Assembly: GCF_003711515.1 (NCBI RefSeq)
Contig: NW_021167084.1
Span: forward strand, 932,633 to 996,632
Origin: Sodiomyces alkalinus F11
Taxonomy: Eukaryota > Ascomycota > Sordariomycetes > Glomerellales > Plectosphaerellaceae
DNA: 64,000 bases
Reading direction: 5' to 3'
The notes under the pieces were generated by a model. The model was not told where the DNA came from, did not search any database, and saw nothing but the letters and a program-made list of their open reading frames with translations. Each line of letters starts with the position of its first letter. Positions within the stretch are counted from its first letter, which is position 1. Positions 56,770 through 64,000 of this stretch are shown here, piece by piece. The translations under genes and the position numbers were made by a program.

Positions 56770-58399
56770 TACTTCCTTAGGTGGAGTGGTGCTGTTACGG
56801 GGCCGACGTGGCCCCGGTTTATCTGTACTATATATCTGGATTATACCTTTAGGCTAGTGGCTAACGGGAAATATAGTAGGCTAGGGTTAGGTAGGTTAGC
56901 CTAAGCTAATCGTTAGCGGCGGAGTAGGGGCTAAGGGGGTACCGCTACGCCTCTGCGGTGCGGAGGCTATAGCCCTTTAGTCTTAGCCTCCCTATATCCC
57001 CGAGGATCGTGCCTTTATTCCTTCTACTCGGTTAATAAAGAGCGTAGGGGAGGTAGGCGCCTCCTGCCTCCCCTAGGTGGGTTCCTACTATATCTAGTAG
57101 TAGATAAGGGGAATAGGGCCTTACCCTATTATAGGAATTAGATAGTTAATATCCCCCGAGGCCTTTATACCTTAATCCTCCCTTTTCCTCTTATAACGCT
57201 AATAAGTTTATTATAGGTTTTCCCCGATCTATTCCCGCTAGTAGTCTTATAGGTGTATCGTTATGGCCTATACTAACTAGTATACCCCTTTAGTTTTCTT
57301 ATTATACTCCTATTATATTTTAACTACAAGTACCTCGTGGATAGCGTCGCGGTAGCGTAGTAGTATAGGGTTAATTAGGTAGTATAGTAGCGATTTATAT
57401 ATATATATAAGTAATCCGAAGTAATAACGTAATATAAGTTCCTTTTATAGCGTAGCGGTGCCTTAGTAGTAGCGTGCTAATAGTCGTAGATATCGTCTCC
57501 TAATAATAATAATACTAATAGCAATAATCACTGCTACGAGCGCGGTATAGTTTATATTATACCGTATATAGCCCTTCATAGCGTCGGAGTAGTATCGTAG
57601 CGCTAATATAGGGTAGTTATATTTGTTATAGTAAGCGTTTAGGTATTTACCCCGATAATATAGAAGCCTACGCTAACACTATAGGAATAGGCGCGGCCTA
57701 TTACTAGTATACTAATAATCACCGTCCGTATAAGAATATAAGTCGCCTAGGTGCCGCGGCGGTATCATATAAGCGTCGGGGTGGATATAGCTAATAGTTT
57801 AATAGGTCCCCTCCGCTACTAAGAAGTAGTAGTAACGTCTTATAGATATTTACTAGGCGTATATAGCGGTAAAGGCGGCTAGTAGCGCGGGTATCGCTAT
57901 TATAGGTATTCCCCTTTAGTGCCGTGGCGGTTCTACGCTAATAAGTTATAGGCTAAGGAGCGCCTAGGGATAGCGTCCTAGTCTTTTAGCCGGGCCCTAA
58001 ACCGGGCGTTACCTTCCGGTCACGGTCGCGGAGGCACCGCGTTAGTAGAGGTATAGGAGTTATCTTATTAGATAAGGCGTTTAAAGAGTAAGATAGACCT
58101 TATCCTAAAACACCTTATAAGTGGCTCCCCCCCGGTCCCGCTACAGCTCCTTAGCGGTATTAACTAATTAGCCTAGTAGAGTTTTAAGTATATTAAAAGC
58201 GGTATTAGTGCCTCTAAGGGAGGTAATAACGATAAAAGCTAATCGGTATCGTAATAGTACCGCGTTGATACCGCTAAGGCCCCGGCTTATAGGGCCCTTA
58301 TCCTAATACTTAATTAGTCGTTATACTACCTTATCCCCGATACGGTCCTCCTTCGGTATCGCGGATATCTTCGTAGGCCTTTATAACTTTAAGGGCGAG

Positions 58400-61300
58400 G
58401 CGGAAGTCCTTAAGCCTCTTCCATTATAGGAACCACCTTATAACTACCCCGGCTTCCGTGTTATAGTCTAGTGCGTCGTATAGATTCCTTTTAGTCGTGA
58501 GTAGTCTCCCTACAGTACTAAAGAGCTCCCTACGCTCTTCCTTAGTTATATCCTAGTACTAGATTATTATATACTCCGCTATTTCTGCCCCCCTGTCGCC
58601 GTAGGGGCACCGCGTTACTAGAAATCCCGGTACCCTCGCTTTTACTAAGAAGGCTTATAGGCCTAGCTTTTCTATTCTAATTTAGGTAAGTACGGCGTTT
58701 TATAGCTTTAGGAGTCCTTTATATTTCCGGAGGGAGTGTTATATCAGGGGGCGACTTAGTGCCGCTATAGCGTAGGTATATAGCCTCCGTAACTCTGCCT
58801 AGGTTTAACCCTAGTCCCTTATAAGGGCTTTCCTCGGGGCCGTATTTCCGGCCTAGGTCGTGAGGGCGTTAAGTTAGGCTATCTATATAAGGGCCGTGTA
58901 GGTCCTATAGTACCGATTCGGTGCTACTAGGGCTCTCGCTATAGTGTATACTCCGGCTAATATCTTATCTTTAGTTCCCTCCTCTTATATCCGGCGGACC
59001 TTCCGGGCACTAAGGCTTATAAGGTATAGGTTAAGGGGGGGGATAAAGGTCTCTTTTTCGAGGACCCTAACCGGCGTGGCTTTATAGGCTCCGGCTATTA
59101 ATTAAAGGCACCGGTTCTATACCGTTATAAGTGCTGCTACGGGGTCTTACCGGGGGCCGGCCCCTATCTTATAGACGGTTAAAGCGTAGTAGGTAATTAC
59201 TAATCGTACTACTATAAGGTATAGTCTTTTTACGTCCACGAAGCTATACCCCTACGCTACCGCACTAAGCCTTAAGAGGGCGTATATCTAGGTAGTTAGG
59301 CGGCTTTTTACCATTTTAATATTTTATCGGAAGTTAAGCTTCTTATTAAGCTAAACGCCTAGGAACTTTATCGCCTCCGCTACTAGCACCGAAATAGTAC
59401 TAAGGGGGAGCGGGGTAGGTAAGGGTTAGCGTGACTTCGTAAAGGGGATATAAATATACTTAGCTAGTTTAAACTATAGTCCGCTCGCTATCTCCTATTC
59501 TAGGTATATCCTTTACGCGGCGGCGAGGCGTTACCGCATCTATACCTCTATCTTACTAAAAGCGATAATATTTATATTTTCGGTAAAACCTATTACTATC
59601 GTTTTAAGGACTCATTCTAGCTCTTCGTATAGAGTAAAGATATAGAGGATAAAGAGGATAAGGGAGGTTAGGGAGCCTTACGGTATACCCCCGTGGAGGT
59701 GCCGCGGGGGGGCTATTTCGCTATTAAGTAGTAGCTAGCCTATATAGTCCCGGAGGAAGCTATTAATTAGGGTATTAAGCTATTAGGGGTAGCCTTTCCT
59801 TTTAAGCACCTTAATAAGACGGGAATAGGGGATAGTATCGAAGGCGCCTTTAATATTTAGTTAGAGTATTAAAGTAGTATTATTATAGGCCTAGCTTACC
59901 CTTACGGCCTCCGTGGTTCTCTATACTACCGTCTTTATACTTCGCCATATCCGGTTACCTATCTATCCCTCCGGGAGGAGCCGATACTCTTCTATTACGG
60001 TTATAATCCGGTCGGCTAGTATCCCCTTAAGGACCTTACCTATTATACTAAGGAGTAATATCGGTCGTTAGCCCTTTACTATCCCGTAGTCGGCTAACGG
60101 CCGGCCTTCCTTCTTAAGGACTACTACGGTAGTATAGCGGCACCTCCTCGGGTAATAGCTCGCTTTAGGGCACGCTATAAAGATAGCACTAAGTCTTTAG
60201 TATAGGGGGGGTCTATATACTTTTAGGAGCCCTATTAGGAGTCCGTTAAGGCCTAGTACCGCCTAGGGTTTTATCTTTTTAAGGCGCCCCTATACGTCCG
60301 CTATAATAACGTCTTAGCGGATATCCTACCCCGAGGGGGATTCTGCGCTTAGGGGCTTAGGGATAGTAAGGAGGGGGGGGGGGAAGAACTTCCGGTTTAG
60401 GACCTCGGCCTTCTCTGCGTATATAGTTACCGGGTAGGTGCTATTATCTTAGTATAGTAGTGATATTAATAAGGGGTCCGGTAATACGCCCTCTTTAGTT
60501 TATACCTATTTCTATAACCGCTAGAGAAGGCTATCGTCCTTCCCGGTTAAGTAAAGTAGGTGCCGCTAATACGTCCGCTTCGCTACCGCCACGGCCTTAT
60601 CCCGGCGCCTCTCCGCTTCCTAGAACTCGTCCTATCGGTTCCGGGACTTCCTGGATATATATCTATAGTAAAGGCGCCTTATGTCCTAGGTAAGAGCGGT
60701 TAGCTCCGTATTCTACTAAGGGGTTAATAGCCGTTTAGGGGTGCCCCTATAACAGCGCGGCGCGGCCTTATCGGCTATAGTTATAAGGTCTACTATTAGG
60801 TTATCTAGTGCTCAGTCGATATCTTCTAGTAATATAAAGGGGCCGGTCTATTATAGCCGCATAGTAGCGAGCTAGGGGACCTATAAGGGGTCGAAGTCTT
60901 TCTAGACCTAATAGGGCCCGGCTAGGTCCCGCAGTGGTGTTATCGCGGTAGTCGGCGAGGCGTTTATCTTTATAAGGATTCGAACTATCTATAAGTAATA
61001 GTTAAACCCGATAACAGTCTTATCCGGGCCGCTAAAATCGTAGCGGAGCCCTTATATTACCTATATAAGGTCGATAGTACTAGTATACTAGCCCGGGCGG
61101 TACTATATAGTTATTCCGGGGGGGGTTACTAGGTTAAGGTTCCACCGGGTTATAAGGGTAAACAGGGTATTAGCTCGGGGGTAGTACCGCGGTGGCTATA
61201 ACTATAGGGGGTAGTATAGGTTAAAGTCCCCTATAAGGATATATTAGCCCTATAGCGGTGCTATATCGAATATATCTTATAAGGGCGTATTCTAAGGGAT

Positions 61301-61660
61301 CCTAGCCGACTAATAGTTCTCTAAGTAGATCGACTAGATTATAAAGGTATTGTCTCCGGTCCCGAATATAACCGTATAGGTATTATAGTAGGCCCACTAT
61401 ATCTATATATATAGCGGGTATCTTTTATAGATATATAGGAGGGCACGGCCTCCTCCTTAGATTAGCCGGTATACCCTTTAGGAGGGGTATACGGGGCTTT
61501 TCGTGAAGCGGTTAAGGCCGGGTTCCTAAATTACTATCACGTTATACTCGGCGCGGCACCGGAGCGGTAGCTCCCGTCGCGCCTAACTCCTCTCTATATT
61601 CTATAAAAGGATATAGATTTCTATTAATTAAAGAAGGGGGGGGGGGTTAAGATAACGTAC
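58400..61660 (-). pseudogene. LINE-A4 ORF2 (endonuclease + reverse transcriptase), RIP-dead
   Basis: Reverse-strand counterpart of A2 ORF2. The endonuclease is at the high-coordinate end (about 61640-60960), reverse transcriptase at about 60300-58900, and the Cys/His tail near 58610. Stops at former Gln and Trp codons throughout. Confidence 0.75.
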
Positions 61661-61699
61661 CCTGTATAACCGGGGTCTAGCTTTAGGGTTCCTACTACG

Positions 61700-63000
61700 G
61701 TGCTTTATCGGTCCCGCGGGGGACTATATAGGCGTTTATCGGGCCTAGTATTAGGGAGCCCTCCTATCCCCTAATTCTCTTCGGGGGCCGACCCCTACCT
61801 CTATAAAGGGGTTAGTCCTAGTCCTAGGCGATAATAATCAGGGGAAAGATCTACAGTTACCGCGGGTATACCGCTTTAGTCTAGCGGGTAATATCGAAGT
61901 TCCTGGCTCGGTACTTATACGCTTCGCGGGTTTTCTTAGCCTCCTTTTTTAGTAATCGGTATAAATTATCGAAGGTATTATAGTCTCCGGTATAAGCGGC
62001 GTAGCGGTAGGGGCGCCCCGGCGCCGTAGCTTTATAATATCCTAGGCCTTAGGCGTATACTGATTCGGGCTTAGCGTAGTAACGGTATACCCTCTTCGCT
62101 ATAGGGTAGCCGTTCGCTTACTAACCGAAATACAGGTACTTATAGTATTTTAGGGGGCTAAAGTCGGGGTTATATAGTTTATAGATATAGCTACCCCCCT
62201 TAAAGAGGAGGGTATTCCGGATAAGGCTCGCTACCCCTTCCAGCGAAGCCGATTCGATAAGGAGGAGCGCTACCCTACCGGTACCGCGGCGGGGTACCCG
62301 TTATTATACTCGGATAATCTTTACCTCGGGGTTTATATCCTATAGGGATACTAATAGGTCTTCTTCGGATAGGGCGTTAAGGACCTCCCGGGGGATAGCC
62401 TTAGCCAGCGTAGGGTAAGTACGTGCGGCTAGGGTAACTCTTTTACTAAAGGCCTTCTTAATCTATTATTCCTTATAGGTAGCCTACTACTATACCCCTT
62501 TAGTAAAGGTAAGGTAGATATCTCTACTCGGTAGCTTCTATACCGCTACGGTATCGTATCGGGTAGTTATAGCGTTTATAGCTTAGATAATCTCCTTTAG
62601 GGTCCTATCCTTAAGGGGCTAGTCTTTAGGGAGGGTTCCTTAGCGGATATTTAGTTCCCGGTAATACCTAGCGGGGATTATTTTAAGGGGTATAGGGTCC
62701 CGCAGCGGTACCGTTACGGGAGCCCGGGCTACGATATTAGCCTAAGTCTCTTTTATACCGTTTATCCCTTTTCGGAGTTTCTCTTAGATAATATAATAAA
62801 CGGTAGCGTATAAGTGCGTTAGCGGTATTATACCGGCGTCCTTACGAGTACTACGTATCGTAATTAGTTTCTTTATTAGCTCTACGACCTAGTTAATCGT
62901 GTTTCTATTAGCTAGTAGGGCCTAAATTTCTGTCCTTATCTTAGTTACTCTTGGTTCCGAGGGGCGCGGTGGTCCCCTTTTAGTCTTATATCGGTTCCGC
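61700..63000 (-). pseudogene. LINE-A4 ORF1 (zinc knuckle), RIP-dead
   Basis: Reverse-strand counterpart of A2 ORF1 (15280-16630), with the knuckle region at about 62180-62080. Borders are taken from the alignment with A2. Confidence 0.6.
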
Positions 63001-63245
63001 GCTACGTCCTGCTATAGACGGGGGGGGGGGGAGCGCTTATATTACGAAAAGTGGGTCCGTTACGAATTCTATATAGTTAAGGCCGGGGCGACGCTATCCC
63101 ACGACTCTTCTAGCTATACCGTAGCGCTAGTATTACGGTGCCGCTACGATAATATCCCGGGAAGGAGGTAGTAATTATAATCTCTATCCCGATAGTTTTA
63201 TCGATTTTGCTCTTATTACGCGCCCGTGGTTAATAAGCGTGTCGA

Positions 63246-63791
63246 TCGAGTACCGCCTTTATTAAATATAAAAGGTATGAATATTATTATTATTACTATG
63301 GTAAGAGGTTAACTAACCCTAGAGACCCGCGTATACCTTCCTTATATTTACCACGACGATATATTATACTTACTATTAGACCTCCTATATCCTTTTATAC
63401 TTACCGCGATAAGAACTGTGGTGGTTAACGGTAATACTATAAATAATCTCTTTATATACTTACTTTAAGAATATTTTAGGCACGTTATTTATTTACACGA
63501 TAATTACTTATAGATTCCTTTTGACTTCGCTCTTTAAACTAATTATACTGCCCTTAGGACCTTTATACCTAAATAACGTCTTAGTTAGATATAGCTATAT
63601 CTGCTGTTTAAAGGTGAACGCTTATTATCTTCCTCGAGTACTATAAGTAGGAAGAAAGAACCCGGTCTGAATAAAGACGGTTATCTTGAAGAGTTTCGTA
63701 ATAATATAGGTTCCCTTTACTAGATAACTAATCCCTTTCTAACTATCCGCACTTACGCTCCTAAGGATAGGAGTATTTTTAAAGAGGGGTA
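63246..63791. other. C1 internal sequence right of LINE-A4, ending in polypurine tract
   Basis: No gene recognised. The purine run aaagagggg at 63781-63789 directly before the LTR is a fitting plus-strand primer (polypurine tract) of the retrotransposon. Confidence 0.5.
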
Positions 63792-64000
63792 TATTATCAG
63801 AATATATAGTGCTTATATATTACCATAGGACTAGCACTAGACTTATATATAGATAGGGGGATTATAATTAGGTTAGACCGTTAGAGATACGACGCGTCGA
63901 GGTCTAATAAGCTAGTTAGCTTAGAAGTTAGCTTAGATCTAGTAATCTGGTTAGCTTAGGAACCAGCTTATACCTGAACTTAGTCCTAAGGAGGCCTCTC
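63792..64000 (+). repeat. 3' LTR of chromovirus C1 (cut by window end)
   Basis: Matches 49762-49970 with scattered C/T and G/A differences. It begins tattatcag, probably TGTTATCAG before RIP. It includes the AAGCTAGTTAGCTT palindrome. Confidence 0.75.

Larger units (their letters stand above)
56632..63245 (-). mobile_element. LINE-A copy A4, full length (6.6 kb)
   Basis: Reverse-oriented complete LINE-A: tail (ATT)n at 56632-56656 and 5' end at 63245 (TCGACACGC in element sense). It is collinear with A2 throughout and inserted between the body of chromovirus C1 and C1's 3' LTR. Saturated with RIP. No clear target-site duplication was found at its borders. Confidence 0.87.

Overview
The window looks like a repeat-dense chromosome segment of a filamentous ascomycete (Pezizomycotina). 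Three things support this. There are two intron-bearing nuclear genes with short fungal introns (55-123 bp). The transposon set is typical of such fungi: Tad1-like LINEs, Ty3/Gypsy elements including chromoviruses, Ty1/Copia, and a Helitron. Outside one short island the DNA is almost stripped of CpA and TpG and packed with TpA, while CpG and CpC survive. That is the signature of repeat-induced point mutation (RIP). It turns Gln codons into stops and His into Tyr, so nearly every transposon reading frame is recognisable only when stops are read through. The genus cannot be named from this sequence.

Layout. 1-2736: 3' part of LINE-A copy A1. 3290-6130 (-): Ty1/Copia gag-integrase remnant. 6381-6489: triplet-repeat palindrome. 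6790-8303 (+): internally deleted LINE-B (B0). 8304-10440: end of a chromovirus (C2) with an antisense coding relic. 10441-12004: unassigned, with a ~109-bp tandem repeat. 12005-15037 and 21605-23250 (-): the two halves of one Gypsy element (G3), split by a full-length LINE-A (A2, 15038-21594) with a 10-bp target-site duplication. 23820-24652 (-): LINE-B fragment B2, containing an assembly gap. 24653-30817 (-): full-length LINE-B (B1). 32100-33360 (+): a RIP-damaged spliced gene of unknown family. 33647-37450 (-): Helitron Rep/helicase.

39114-43560 is the only ordinary gene-bearing DNA. It holds KGD2 (+, four exons, 427 aa, E2 of 2-oxoglutarate dehydrogenase) and, converging on it, a Jjj1/DNAJC21-type J-domain zinc-finger protein (-, three exons, 552 aa). 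KGD2 is bracketed by two direct ~175-bp repeats. 43818-49761: LINE-A pieces (-) with a 5'-truncated LINE-B (B3) and a less-mutated insert ending in (AAAT)n. From 49762 to beyond the window end lies a chromovirus (C1) with one LTR at each end, whose downstream part was split by another full-length LINE-A (A4, 56632-63245).

The two host genes serve mitochondrial TCA-cycle flux and cytosolic 60S ribosome maturation. Everything else is a nest of self-replicating elements that inserted into one another and were then inactivated by mutation. The most interesting unexplained signals are: a covarying stem-loop conserved near the 3' end of all four LINE-A copies; the unknown three-exon gene between B1 and the Helitron; antisense coding relics behind both chromovirus chromodomains; and a probable RIP-type His-to-Tyr change in the last zinc finger of the Jjj1-like gene.
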